From Tepidanaerobacter sp. GT38 (GTDB lineage Bacteria; Bacillota; Thermosediminibacteria; Thermosediminibacterales; Tepidanaerobacteraceae): DNA of 40,627 bases. The position numbers and the translations under genes were made by a program. Shown here piece by piece: positions 31,205 to 39,855 of the stretch; position 1 is the stretch's first letter, and every line of letters starts with the position of its first letter. Location of the stretch: NCBI RefSeq assembly GCF_021991635.1, contig NZ_JAFFJA010000027.1:1-40627 (forward strand), read 5' to 3'. The notes under the pieces were generated by a model. That model did not search any database and was not told the DNA's origin. It worked only from the letters and a program-made list of their open reading frames with translations.

Positions 31205-31573
31205 TTACTGAGGGCTTTCGATAATGATTTTTTCGCCAAGCTCTATACCCAAAGGGTCGCTGCCTTTTAAATGTATATCGCCAGGCATTTCAGGTGCTTG
31301 TTTTTCATCAAATTTTAGGCATGCATGGCCCATAAGCCTTAGATTGCTGTTTGCCTTGTCTCCAATTGCAGAAACTGTATAGGTTCTGTTGCCTAGGCGC
31401 ACTATATCACCGGTTTTAATATCTTCAACAAGTTCTCCGCCACTGTGCATTATTGATATATCTTTCATTTCTAATGGCATTTCTTTTTTAGAAAAAAGCA
31501 CCATGATTTTTTGGCTGAAAAACTTTTTGGCCATTTCGCCTATCTCTATAACTGTGGTCTCATATTTTATCAT
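31205..31573 (-). CDS. PTS glucitol/sorbitol-type IIA component
   Basis: A 122-residue protein of the GutB/SrlB IIA fold. The probable phosphorylated histidine is H43 in IMHSGGEL, aligned to the histidine of sorbitol IIA; the motif NLRLMGHACLKFDE (77-90) and the PGDIHLKGSDP turn also match. Normally it receives phosphate from HPr and passes it to IIB/IIC of a polyol transporter. No IIB or IIC gene lies in this window, so it is an orphan here and may have a regulatory role or serve a transporter elsewhere. It is 14 bases after the transaldolase-like gene and 30 before the oxidoreductase. Confidence 0.88.
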   Translation of the reverse strand: MIKYETTVIEIGEMAKKFFSQKIMVLFSKKEMPLEMKDISIMHSGGELVEDIKTGDIVRLGNRTYTVSAIGDKANSNLRLMGHACLKFDEKQAPEMPGDIHLKGSDPLGIELGEKIIIESPQ

Positions 31574-31587
31574 AAATTACCTCCTTT

Positions 31588-32235
31588 TTATTTTTTCTGA
31601 ACCTTTTCCCAATCCTTCAAAAACCTTTCAATACCTATATCTGTCAAGGGGTGCTTCAGCATTTGTTGTAAGACTTTATACGGGACAGTAGCAATGTCGG
31701 CCCCGGCCTTTGCTGCGTTAAAAATATCCATAGGTGTTCTGATGCTGGCAGCAATAATTTCTGTTGAGATGTCATGTAAGTGATATATATCGGCAATGTT
31801 TGAAATTAGTTCGATTCCATTTTGAGTAATATCAGTAAAACGGCCAACAAAGGGGCTAACGTAAGTTGCTCCGGCTCTTGCTGCCGCTAGTGCCTGATTT
31901 GGGTTAAATACCAGTGTCACGTTGGTCTTGATATTCTTTTTGCTTAGCTCGCTTACTGCTTTAAGGCCTTCCCAGGTAATAGGCACTTTGATTACTATAT
32001 TGGGATGCCAAGATGCTATCTCTTCAGCTTCTCTGATCATTCCTGGTGCATCAAGACTTATAACTTCCGCACTTATTGGACCGTCCACTATTGATGTAAT
32101 TTCAAGGATAGTTTCTTTAAAGTCTCTGCCTTCTTTAGCTATTAAAGTGGGATTTGTTGTAATTCCACAGATTATACCCGTAGCAGCCGCTTCTCGAATT
32201 TCTTCAACATTTGCTGTATCAAGAAAAAATTTCAT
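31588..32235 (-). CDS. Fructose-6-phosphate aldolase / small transaldolase
   Basis: A 215-residue class I aldolase of the TalC/FSA group, which either splits fructose 6-phosphate-like substrates or acts as a transaldolase in the pentose phosphate path. The Schiff-base lysine is K83 in [43 protein letters not shown] and [12 protein letters not shown] are characteristic. The two activities cannot be separated reliably without the substrate-site residues being compared. It heads a six-gene minus-strand run with AGGGGG before ATG 32235. Its place before the IIA and DRL-like genes suggests cleavage of a sugar phosphate made in that pathway. Confidence 0.92.
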   Translation of the reverse strand: MKFFLDTANVEEIREAAATGIICGITTNPTLIAKEGRDFKETILEITSIVDGPISAEVISLDAPGMIREAEEIASWHPNIVIKVPITWEGLKAVSELSKKNIKTNVTLVFNPNQALAAARAGATYVSPFVGRFTDITQNGIELISNIADIYHLHDISTEIIAASIRTPMDIFNAAKAGADIATVPYKVLQQMLKHPLTDIGIERFLKDWEKVQKK

Positions 32236-32414
32236 TTAATAGACCCCCTATTATTTTACTCCTATTTTATACCTACTTTATTTTATACTATTTTTATTAA
32301 GGTTTCCAGTACAATCGGTATAAAATAAAAAAGGCAACAGCATTAAGCTATGTGCCTTAAAGGTTAATCATTTAGCTTTACTCTTTTTGGGTCTCAAGAT
32401 AAACGACCATTCAT

Positions 32415-32461
32415 AAAAAACAAAACCGAGTAAATCTGGGGACTATACCCGGTTTTGTTTT
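32415..32461 (-). terminator. Terminator after the DUF2148 gene
   Basis: AAAACAAAACCG (32417-32428) and CGGTTTTGTTTT (32450-32461) form a perfect stem; on the minus strand it is followed by a run of Ts (32420-32415). It closes the mrfA-mrfB-DUF2148 transcript, upstream of the talC leader. Confidence 0.88.
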
Positions 32462-32486
32462 AAACATAGTTTTATTTAACAAAAGC

Positions 32487-33008
32487 CTATCTGTCAAAAA
32501 ATATATTTTTCCCCGTTGCCGAAAGCGGTATCCCAAGTACCACATCACCTTCAATAAGCTTCATCTTTCGAGCAACAACACCTATTCGATACATAATGCG
32601 GTTGTCCACATTTAGCATGCTGGCTGTCTTAACTGCAGAACCAACAGCTATCCCTAAGTCTACTAATCTCCATGCACAAAATGGCCCGGCAAATTCAATA
32701 CCATCTCTAGCTTTCGGAAGTTTTGCACATTCATCATATCCGCAGGCTCCACAGTTTAAGCCGGCAGTTTTGGCATCTTTTAATGCCACAAGCAATACAG
32801 CCCCACAGCTGGCAACACCTTTACCGTCCCTATCATAATTCCTCTTGCCGTGTTTTTCACCGTAGGCAGCCATTTCCTCTCCCAATTTTGCAAGCTCAGC
32901 TTCATCGTCAATGACCTTGATCTCTACGAAGTCTTTCCCAGCAGTTTTGGGAGCAGTTCTGGCAGATAGGGCCATGAATTGTGCCGCCATTTTCAGAGCA
33001 TCCTTCAT
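32487..33008 (-). CDS. DUF2148 ferredoxin-domain protein
   Basis: A 173-residue protein of the DUF2148 family. Cysteines occur at about 68, 86, 89, 94 and 111; the cluster NCGACGYDEC (85-94) resembles the putative Fe-S motif that occurs in anaerobic redox proteins, including the one at the right edge of this window. Other landmarks are ALSARTAPKTAG at the N-terminus, as in distant nitroreductase-like ligands, and VGSAVKTASMLNVDNRIMYRIG. Function is unknown; an Fe-S cluster is an inference. It follows mrfB by 21 bases and is probably cotranscribed. ATG 33008 has GGAGGGG upstream. Confidence 0.82.
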   Translation of the reverse strand: MKDALKMAAQFMALSARTAPKTAGKDFVEIKVIDDEAELAKLGEEMAAYGEKHGKRNYDRDGKGVASCGAVLLVALKDAKTAGLNCGACGYDECAKLPKARDGIEFAGPFCAWRLVDLGIAVGSAVKTASMLNVDNRIMYRIGVVARKMKLIEGDVVLGIPLSATGKNIFFDR

Positions 33009-33029
33009 AAGAAATCCCCTCCAGTAATA

Positions 33030-34319
33030 TTAATTTATATGTAAACTCTCCTGACGAGGATAAAAAATATCTTTACGGCTTGCCGTTTCATACTTTTTTT
33101 GTTTACCCTCAATTCGCTCAAGGCGCTTTTTTAGCTCTAAAATTTCCTCTTTTAATGCAAAGCCCACAAGGGTATTTTTCTTATATGCTCTCTCCAATGC
33201 TTCTTGTGCCGCTTTTGCTGCTCTGTCGTAATCCTTTAGCTTATGTTCATAGTATTTAGCAAGCTCCACCAGCGCAAAGACAGGCCTTATGTTTGATTTG
33301 ACCATGGCTATCCAGAGCTTTTCTGCCTCCTGCCACATCCCCAAACGCTTATACAACAGCGATAACTGGGTATAAGACTTTTCCCTAACACCCTGGACGT
33401 ATAAAGCTTTTTCGTAGCATTTAATACTATCCTCAATCATACCCATGTCTTCAAAGACTCTGCCAAGGCAGTAATAGTCTTGATTTTCGCAAGCTGCAGA
33501 ATACAAAGGATTTTCAAAAGTGCAAGCCATGCTGATTGCAAGTGTAACCATAGACAGTATATCCATCTGATTGTGGTAAAATATGGGCTTTAGAGGATAT
33601 GGATTTTTATCTTTTAAAAATCTAAAATAAACAGACGGAATTTCAAAGCCAGGTATGTCACCGTCACGTTTAAGAGAAAGCAGGTTTGACTCTAGAGACG
33701 AGAGGCTCACACTTTCCAAACGCTCCTTATAAAGCCTTCTGGCCGCAGCTAATAGATCAAGATGAAAATTTTTTTTAAAAGGACTTTCCATACGGCTAAG
33801 CATATAGCGAGCTTCAAGTAAAGGTATGTCGTAAGATTTGCCGTTAAAAGTTACTATACTTTCAAACTCTTCCAGCAGCTTACCTAAACTATAAAGGGCT
33901 GCTGCCTCTTTATCATAATCGCTTATAAAATACTGCAAAATTTTAAAGTCATTTCCCTTAAAGAAACCTACACCTATTAAAAAAGCTAAAGTACCGCTGC
34001 CTCCGGCAAGCCCTGTGGTTTCCGTATCAATGAAGACTGCACGGGTAAAGTCAAAGCTCTCGTATTCTGAGTTTTTAGCAATTAATTTTATTATTTCCCC
34101 GGAAATATTGCAAATCAAATTCAGCCGCATGTTTCCGTGCATATAAGAACCGGGATAAGTGTTTTCTACCAAGAAGTGCTCACCGAAAGGCGTCGGTACT
34201 GCTATTGCCCCAAGTACATCGCTTACTGATTTATGAAGTTCCAGTCTTGAATTTTTATTGTTACTGCTTTTTTCAGGCCTGTTTGATAAAAAGGTCTTTA
34301 ACTTTTCCGAAAGATTCAA
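33030..34319 (-). CDS. mrfB: Exonuclease partner of the MrfAB DNA repair pair
   Basis: RNase H-like (DEDD) exonuclease with a TPR-like tail, matching YprB/MrfB of Bacillus, which works with MrfA in excision of mitomycin-type DNA damage. In the 429 residues, D98 and E100 in FIDTETTGLAGG are the first metal ligands; FNGKSYDIPLLEAR provides the next, and HNQMDILSMVTL holds the last. The C-terminal third (about 275-400) is a set of helical repeats (LYVQGVREKSYTQLSLLY and following). Its start overlaps the mrfA stop by 4 bases, which supports the pairing. Confident on family; that it repairs the same lesions here is inference. Confidence 0.88.
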   Translation of the reverse strand: MNLSEKLKTFLSNRPEKSSNNKNSRLELHKSVSDVLGAIAVPTPFGEHFLVENTYPGSYMHGNMRLNLICNISGEIIKLIAKNSEYESFDFTRAVFIDTETTGLAGGSGTLAFLIGVGFFKGNDFKILQYFISDYDKEAAALYSLGKLLEEFESIVTFNGKSYDIPLLEARYMLSRMESPFKKNFHLDLLAAARRLYKERLESVSLSSLESNLLSLKRDGDIPGFEIPSVYFRFLKDKNPYPLKPIFYHNQMDILSMVTLAISMACTFENPLYSAACENQDYYCLGRVFEDMGMIEDSIKCYEKALYVQGVREKSYTQLSLLYKRLGMWQEAEKLWIAMVKSNIRPVFALVELAKYYEHKLKDYDRAAKAAQEALERAYKKNTLVGFALKEEILELKKRLERIEGKQKKYETASRKDIFYPRQESLHIN

Positions 34320-36574
34320 TCGGAAAGCACCCCTTTGATAATTTTCAGCGCAAAAGCTTTACTGCCACGGCCTACTTCTTCATAGGGACCTATACAGGAC
34401 GGGCAGCCATCTTCACAGTCGCACTCCAAGATAACTTGCCGTGCAGCCTTTAACAATTGTTCTTCCATGTCGTAGAGCTTTTCTGCAAAACCTACGCCGC
34501 CGGGACAGTTGTCGTAAATAAAAATCGTAGGTTTCTGAGTAAAAGGCGATCTGATTTGCACAACTCCTCGAATATCTTTTGGATCGCACATTAAATAAAG
34601 TGGTGCTATATTTACCATGACATTACAAAGCCCTAATAACCCCGATTTTATCTCTTCGATTGAGAGATTACCCGTGTTTTCAGGAATCGACAGCCAGTAA
34701 GCAGTAGTGTGCATTTCTTCAGGCGGCAAATGGATTGGGCCAAAACCTAAGTTCTCATGTGTAAAAAACTTTACCTTTTTAAACATGGTAGCAAGGCTCG
34801 TCACCATTACTTCACCTAAGTAGTTTTGGCAGCTTTCAACTGTTTTTTCTCTAAATACATCTAAAACTTTGATTTCAACAGCCACATTTGCATCAGTATA
34901 ATAATCTACATCGACCTTTCGGACATAGGCTTTTTTCTCCTCATAGTCCAGCTTTTCAACCTGATACTGTTGGCCAGCATGAATGTAAATTGCTTCTTCA
35001 TGAATCATCATTGGAGCACTGCTGCGGTCAACCTCGCCGATAACTTTGGCTCCTTCGGTAATATCTATTACCACAAAGTTTTCCGTAGATGCACTGCGCA
35101 GGCTGATTTCTTCAGCAGGAAAAGATTCAGCCATCCAATGCCAGCGCCCTCCCACGTGCCGGAGAATGCCTTCGTCTTCCAAAAATGCCAATATCTCATC
35201 TATGCGTTCATCTCCGAAAGTTTCACCATCGCTAAAAGGAAGTTCAAAAGCCGCGCATTTAATATGGCTTACGAGAATATACAAGTTGTTGGGATTTATT
35301 AACCCATGTTCCGGTGATGCTTTAAAAAAGTACTGTGGGTGGTTGACTATAAATTGATCAAGGGGGCTGCTGGAAGCCACTAAAATTGAAGCTGATACCG
35401 AATTTCTTCGCCCGGCCCGACCTGCCTGCTGCCAGGTGCTGGCAATGGAACCTGGATAGCCTGTTATGATGCTCGCATCTAAATTACCGATATCTATGCC
35501 TAGTTCTAAGGCATTAGTGCTCACTACTCCAAGGATTTTTCCATCTCGAAGGCCTTTCTCAATCTCCCGGCGCTCTCTGGGAAGGTATCCTCCTCGGTAT
35601 CCCTTAATACGGTCTATGGCTCCTGGTTCTTTTTTCATGTCTTCCTGCAGATATGTCAGGAGCACCTCAACTGCCAATCGGCTTCGAGCAAAGGTAATGG
35701 TTTGAATATGATTTTTTAAAAAGTTTAAAGCAATGTTTTTAGCCTCCAACAAGCAGCTGCGGCGGATCCCAAGCTGTCTGTTTACAACGGGTGGGTTGTA
35801 AAAAATAATGTTCTTTTCTCCTGCTGGTGCCCCATTTTGGTCAATTAAGACAGCAGGTTTTCCGGTCAATTTTTGCGAAAGCTCTCCCGGATTTGCAATG
35901 GTAGCCGAACAGCAGATAAAAATAGGATCAGATCCATAAAAATTGCATATGCGTCTAAGCCTCCTTAGCACATTGGCGGTATGGCTCCCAAAAATTCCTC
36001 GGTAAATATGTATTTCATCGATCACTATATACTTTAAATTAGTAAAGAGTTTCATCCACTTGGTATGATGGGGCAGGATACCGGTGTGCAGCATATCCGG
36101 ATTCGTAACAACTATATGGCCATCTTTGCGTATAGCCACACGCGCATTAACGGGAGTGTCTCCATCATATGTAAATGTTTTTATATCTTCATCCATTTCA
36201 TCAATTAGTTCCATAAGCTCCGATACTTGATCCTGGGAGAGGGCTTTTGTTGGAAAAAGATATATAGCTCTGGCATCTTTGTCAGAAATGAGCGCATTTA
36301 AGACGGGCAGATTATAGCAAAGGGACTTACCGGAAGCGGTAGGGGTAACCACTGTAATATTGTGATTTGACATAACTTCATCTAAGGCCCTTCTCTGATG
36401 AGAATAAAGCTTGTATATCCCTTTCTTCTTTAAAGCCGAAACCAGCTTAGGACTTAGGTATTCCGGAAAATCCTCATACTCACCGGGCTTTTGGGGAATG
36501 ATCTCCCAATGTGTTATGTTTTTGCTAAAACGCTCCTGAATCTTAAACTGATCCAAAACTTGTTCTAAGTTCAT
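34316..36574 (-). CDS. mrfA: DEAD/DEAH-box helicase of the MrfAB DNA repair pair
   Basis: Superfamily 2 helicase matching YprA/MrfA. In 752 residues: Walker A TPTASGKSL (77-85), the DEIH box near 186 (VIDEIHIYRG), SATI motif III, the second RecA domain with STNALELGIDIGNLDA and QQAGRAGR, and a C-terminal DUF1998 domain with the zinc-binding cysteines CDCEDGCPSC (about 718-727). This architecture separates it from RecQ- or RecG-like helicases. In Bacillus the protein unwinds DNA 3' to 5' and acts with MrfB, independently of UvrABC. It starts at ATG 36574 behind GAGAGGAG, with an extended -10 promoter just upstream. It heads the mrfA-mrfB-DUF2148 operon. Confidence 0.92.
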   Translation of the reverse strand: MNLEQVLDQFKIQERFSKNITHWEIIPQKPGEYEDFPEYLSPKLVSALKKKGIYKLYSHQRRALDEVMSNHNITVVTPTASGKSLCYNLPVLNALISDKDARAIYLFPTKALSQDQVSELMELIDEMDEDIKTFTYDGDTPVNARVAIRKDGHIVVTNPDMLHTGILPHHTKWMKLFTNLKYIVIDEIHIYRGIFGSHTANVLRRLRRICNFYGSDPIFICCSATIANPGELSQKLTGKPAVLIDQNGAPAGEKNIIFYNPPVVNRQLGIRRSCLLEAKNIALNFLKNHIQTITFARSRLAVEVLLTYLQEDMKKEPGAIDRIKGYRGGYLPRERREIEKGLRDGKILGVVSTNALELGIDIGNLDASIITGYPGSIASTWQQAGRAGRRNSVSASILVASSSPLDQFIVNHPQYFFKASPEHGLINPNNLYILVSHIKCAAFELPFSDGETFGDERIDEILAFLEDEGILRHVGGRWHWMAESFPAEEISLRSASTENFVVIDITEGAKVIGEVDRSSAPMMIHEEAIYIHAGQQYQVEKLDYEEKKAYVRKVDVDYYTDANVAVEIKVLDVFREKTVESCQNYLGEVMVTSLATMFKKVKFFTHENLGFGPIHLPPEEMHTTAYWLSIPENTGNLSIEEIKSGLLGLCNVMVNIAPLYLMCDPKDIRGVVQIRSPFTQKPTIFIYDNCPGGVGFAEKLYDMEEQLLKAARQVILECDCEDGCPSCIGPYEEVGRGSKAFALKIIKGVLSD

Positions 36575-36605
36575 CTGATATCTCCTCTCCCCCGCTTTGT
36601 CCTCT

Positions 36606-36614
36606 ATTATAGCA
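36606..36614 (-). promoter_or_regulatory. Extended -10 promoter of mrfA
   Basis: TGCTATAAT on the minus strand (36614-36606) matches TGnTATAAT; the -35 region is only a T-run. It sits 32 bases before the mrfA start. No LexA-type operator was recognised around it. Confidence 0.55.
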
Positions 36615-36680
36615 TAGGAAAAGGCTGAAAAAAAGCATTAGAGCTGCTTAAACCTTTGGTGTTATAAGCGGCTGCACTTT

Positions 36681-36717
36681 AAAAAAGCCTGATGTTTTTA
36701 CACACCAGGCTTTTTTT
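36681..36717. terminator. Bidirectional terminator after the sodium symporter gene
   Basis: AAAAAAGCCTG (36681-36691) pairs with CAGGCTTTTTTT (36706-36717). A and T tracts on either side allow either direction. It ends the minus-strand symporter transcript 24 bases past its stop. Confidence 0.9.
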
Positions 36718-36740
36718 ATAAACCGAAAATATTAAGCTAT

Positions 36741-38102
36741 TTAAAACTTCAGTACACCTATGGAATTTAAGAAAATGATTATTATCAACAAAGGTGTCAT
36801 ATATTTGACGATTAAATAAAACAGGTTTATAACACCTTTATTATTCAACTGTCCATCGTTGGAAAGTTCCGCCGCAAGGTTTGCTTTACCCAAAACCCAA
36901 ACTATAAAAATAACTGTAAACAAACCTCCCACAGGCATTAAGATATTTGAAGATATATAGTCATATAGATCAAAGAAAGTCTTACCGAAAATCTTTATGC
37001 TTCCAAGAAGCGACCCTGCATTGGCTGAAAGTGATGCAGTAGAACCAAGGATGGCTATCGTTGCAGCGGAAGTTAAAGTAGCTTTTGTGCGAGAATAGCC
37101 CTTTTCCTCTACCAAATAAGCCACAGGTACTTCCAGAAGAGACATCATGGCAGTGGTGGCGGCTATTGCTGTCAATAAGAAAAATATTGTCAGCAAAATA
37201 TTGCCTAAGGGCATTTTGCTAAATACCATGGGTATTGTGATAAATAACAGGCCGGGACCTGCGTCAGGTTCAAATCCAAATGCAAAAACTGCGGGGAATA
37301 TGGCAAGACCCGCCATCATGGATACTAAAATGTCTGAAAGAGCAACCTTCACAGCAGTGCCGGGAAGGTTTTGATTCTTATCAAAATAACTTCCATAGGT
37401 CACCATGGTCCCCATACCAACCGACAACTTAAAGAAAGCCAGCCCTAAAGCTATTATGATAACTTCTCTGGTAATCTTTGTAAAATCCGGTTTAAATAAG
37501 AACTCAACGCCCATTTGGGCTCCCGGTAAAGTAAGAGCCCTTATATCACACAATAACAAAAGCACGAACAGTAAGGGCATCAAGGTTTTGGTCATTCTCT
37601 CAATACCCTTTTGAACCCCAGCAATAATAATGGAACTAACTACGATAAGAACGATGATCTGCCATATTATTGGCTCATAATTGCTGGTTATCAGTTTCCC
37701 AAAAACCCCAATGGTCATCTCCGGACTGGCATTAATGAAAGTGCCGCTCAAGGCTCGAAAAATATAAGAGTATACCCATCCTGCCACACTGGTATAAAAG
37801 AGCATGATTAGAAAAGAAGCTGCAATGCCTGAGTACCCAATTGCATACCATGCTGTTCCAGGTGCTAATTTTTTAAATGCTCCCACTGGGTTTGAGTTTG
37901 CTCGTCTTCCAACTATAAATTCGGAAACCATAACCGGCACGCCAGCCAGCACTACACAAATCAAATAAATGATAATAAAAGCTGCTCCTCCATATTGGCC
38001 GGTAAAATAGGGAAATTTCCATATATTGCCAAGACCTACAGCCGAACCCAGAGTAGCCGCAAGAACCCCAAGATTCGTTGCAAACTTATCCCTTTTATTC
38101 AA
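36741..38102 (-). CDS. Neurotransmitter:sodium symporter family transporter
   Basis: Sodium-coupled amino-acid (or amine) transporter of the SNF/LeuT fold with 11-12 membrane helices. The first-helix signature LGSAVGLGNIWKFPYFTGQYGG carries the sodium and substrate sites (read in two blocks); FIVGRRANSNPVGAF follows. Length 453 residues from the chosen start. The frame opens at GTG 38111, but GAGGTG (38114-38109) overlaps it and stands 6 bases from TTG 38102, giving the N-terminus MNKRDKFATNLG, normal for the family. Bacterial homologues such as TnaT, MhsT and LeuT take up hydrophobic amino acids; the cargo here is unknown. It is a single-gene transcript; a TATAAT at 38171-38166 may be its -10. 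Confidence 0.91.
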   Translation of the reverse strand: MNKRDKFATNLGVLAATLGSAVGLGNIWKFPYFTGQYGGAAFIIIYLICVVLAGVPVMVSEFIVGRRANSNPVGAFKKLAPGTAWYAIGYSGIAASFLIMLFYTSVAGWVYSYIFRALSGTFINASPEMTIGVFGKLITSNYEPIIWQIIVLIVVSSIIIAGVQKGIERMTKTLMPLLFVLLLLCDIRALTLPGAQMGVEFLFKPDFTKITREVIIIALGLAFFKLSVGMGTMVTYGSYFDKNQNLPGTAVKVALSDILVSMMAGLAIFPAVFAFGFEPDAGPGLLFITIPMVFSKMPLGNILLTIFFLLTAIAATTAMMSLLEVPVAYLVEEKGYSRTKATLTSAATIAILGSTASLSANAGSLLGSIKIFGKTFFDLYDYISSNILMPVGGLFTVIFIVWVLGKANLAAELSNDGQLNNKGVINLFYLIVKYMTPLLIIIIFLNSIGVLKF

Positions 38103-38270
38103 TAAGCTCACCTCGTGATTTAAGTTTGCTTTAAAATTTTTTGGTTAAACCCTAAGCACTCGTATATTATACTATATTCACACTAACTATAAAAGCCATA
38201 ACTTTTTATAATAAATCTGTGTATTTTATCAAACAATAAATACAGCAACTACTATTTTGGAGGTCGTTAT

Positions 38271-38468
38271 GTGATGGTCAGCAAAATGCAGCTTCGTTCA
38301 GTAGGTAAAATGTGCCCGGGATACGTTCAAGCACATAATATTTCTTGGACACTTGCTTCGGAAAATATAGAAAACGAAGTGAGCTGTGAATCTTGTATTC
38401 ATTGGAAAAACAATAAATGTAAAATAAACCTTTTTGACGATGTTTTATCGAGCCTCGATCAAACGTGA
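38271..38468 (+). CDS. Small cysteine-containing protein, unrecognised
   Basis: A 65-residue protein that I cannot assign. It has four cysteines spaced C-x24-C-x2-C-x7-C (MCPGY, SCESC, KCKI), consistent with a small zinc or Fe-S site, and an acidic C-terminus (NLFDDVLSSLDQ). A GGAGG site at 38259-38263 is 7 bases from GTG 38271 and 10 from ATG 38274, so the start is one of these. Its stop overlaps the region just before the next small gene, which begins 30 bases later. The good ribosome binding site and the pairing with a second small gene favour a real gene over a chance frame. Confidence 0.6.
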   Translation: MMVSKMQLRSVGKMCPGYVQAHNISWTLASENIENEVSCESCIHWKNNKCKINLFDDVLSSLDQT

Positions 38469-38497
38469 CGATTATTCTAAGAATCGGAGTGAGTTTC

Positions 38498-38686
38498 ATG
38501 CCTAATAAGAAAAAAATGTTTACACAACAAAAAGCCTCTCAACAAGATGCAAGACCCAATATTTATTACAAGTTCGAAGGTAGACCTTCTCCCAGGGAAG
38601 TAAAATCCCAGGTAGCTCAACAAAAAAGTAATACACCTGGCACTAGAAAAGATGTAAAGCTTAAAATGGATGAGAAACTTAATTAA
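38498..38686 (+). CDS. Small hydrophilic basic protein, unrecognised
   Basis: A 62-residue, lysine- and glutamine-rich protein (MPNKKKMFTQQKASQQD at the start) without hydrophobic segments or cysteines, probably unstructured. The open frame begins earlier at GTG or TTG-type codons, but GGAGTGAG (38486-38493) is placed for ATG 38498. The composition resembles small spore or nucleic-acid-binding proteins, but no family motif is visible. It follows the cysteine protein gene by 29 bases and ends 4 bases inside the tail of the convergent phosphatase gene, so there is no space for a separate terminator. Confidence 0.5.
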   Translation: MPNKKKMFTQQKASQQDARPNIYYKFEGRPSPREVKSQVAQQKSNTPGTRKDVKLKMDEKLN

Positions 38687-39855
38687 TAATAAAAAATTTC
38701 TATATACTTGCCCATTTTTTCTAATATATCCACTAATTCTCTTATTATATTTAATTTAATTGAAAGATTCTTTGGAAAATCAGGATTTTGATGGGCTGGG
38801 TTTATAGCTTTACCTAAAAGAAAAGTGATATCCGTAGCTTCCAAAAGAATTCTGGCTAGTTTCGACGCACCATCCTCTTGTTGCTCAAGTTTTCGAAGTT
38901 CTTTATATTGAATATTTGCATCTACAAATCTGGTCAGCAGTTTGCGGGTGCGATCTAATGTTAATACGCCTTCAGTTACCAAATCAATACCCTTAACCCA
39001 GGCAATGGGAGGAATAGCGGGATCAATAAAATTTGTAGAAGTTTTTATCTCTTTATCTAAAATTCTGGCCACAATTTGAGCAGCGGTCCCCCCACAGACT
39101 ACTTTTTTCCCAGGATTTTGCATTAACCGCTTTACTAATTTTTCATCGTCAGCAGAATTCTGTGGGGGACCTGCAAAAACCGTTACAAAGTTTGGAGAAA
39201 TGATTTTTATGGCAGCAATAGTGGCATCATCACCCGGTTTGTCCATATAAAAATTTGTTGTGGCAGTAGAAAGCAATTTTACAAGACTTACAACGGTGGT
39301 TTCCACTTTGGACACTTTCTCAATATACTGGGCTATATTATCCCATTGCCAACCTAAGTTTAGTATTCCACCTACCCCGGCATGCACCACTCCATCACTC
39401 ATGGCAATAAAAATGTCGTTTCGCTGCACTTTTAACCTGTGTTCCCTTACTTCTTTGCCTGCTATCTGCCTCTTTGTTCCTTCAAGCTTAACGACTTTAC
39501 CTTCTCGCAAAAGAATAACCGGCGGATTGCCGTATTCAACAATATAACAGTTGCCCTTGGAGTCCACTCGTATTATTGTAAAAGTGGAATAGGCTATTTT
39601 TCTGACTTTGCATATAGGCAGTGTGGCTATTATGGTTTTTACCGTTTCTTCAATAGAAGAACCTTGACGCAACATGGTCAAAGCGATTTTAGTCGTCAGC
39701 GTAGAAAGAATGTTTGCTTTTACTCCGCTTCCTAAGCCATCAGCCATTACCATTATGGTTTCTTCTGGACTTTGAACTGCTTCGGTTTTGTCTCCGCACA
39801 GTTCTTCACCGTATTTATTTAAACTCTCCCAATACACCTCGGTTCTTACTTCCAT
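38683..39855 (-). CDS. SpoIIE-like PP2C-family serine/threonine phosphatase
   Basis: A metal-dependent phosphatase of about 390 residues. The PP2C/SpoIIE core (about 1-215) shows CGDKTE, the metal-binding aspartate in VMADGLGSG (near 38-44), MSDGVVHAG (near 152-160) and GDDATIAAI (near 208-216). The C-terminal 175 residues form an extra domain (VTVFAGPPQNSADDEK, VVCGGTAAQIVARIL) that I have seen only in this clostridial type. The start is ATG 39855 overlapping the upstream stop as TGATG, or GTG one codon earlier; either way it is coupled to the upstream Fe-S/PAS gene. Such phosphatases accompany sensory FeFe hydrogenases; the dephosphorylated partner is unknown. Confidence 0.85.
   Translation of the reverse strand: MEVRTEVYWESLNKYGEELCGDKTEAVQSPEETIMVMADGLGSGVKANILSTLTTKIALTMLRQGSSIEETVKTIIATLPICKVRKIAYSTFTIIRVDSKGNCYIVEYGNPPVILLREGKVVKLEGTKRQIAGKEVREHRLKVQRNDIFIAMSDGVVHAGVGGILNLGWQWDNIAQYIEKVSKVETTVVSLVKLLSTATTNFYMDKPGDDATIAAIKIISPNFVTVFAGPPQNSADDEKLVKRLMQNPGKKVVCGGTAAQIVARILDKEIKTSTNFIDPAIPPIAWVKGIDLVTEGVLTLDRTRKLLTRFVDANIQYKELRKLEQQEDGASKLARILLEATDITFLLGKAINPAHQNPDFPKNLSIKLNIIRELVDILEKMGKYIEIFYY

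Noticed and set aside
32320-32360. Hairpin-like AAGGCA...TGCCTT sequence in the talC leader, considered as a PTS antiterminator target
   Set aside because: The stem is short and interrupted, and no antiterminator gene is nearby.
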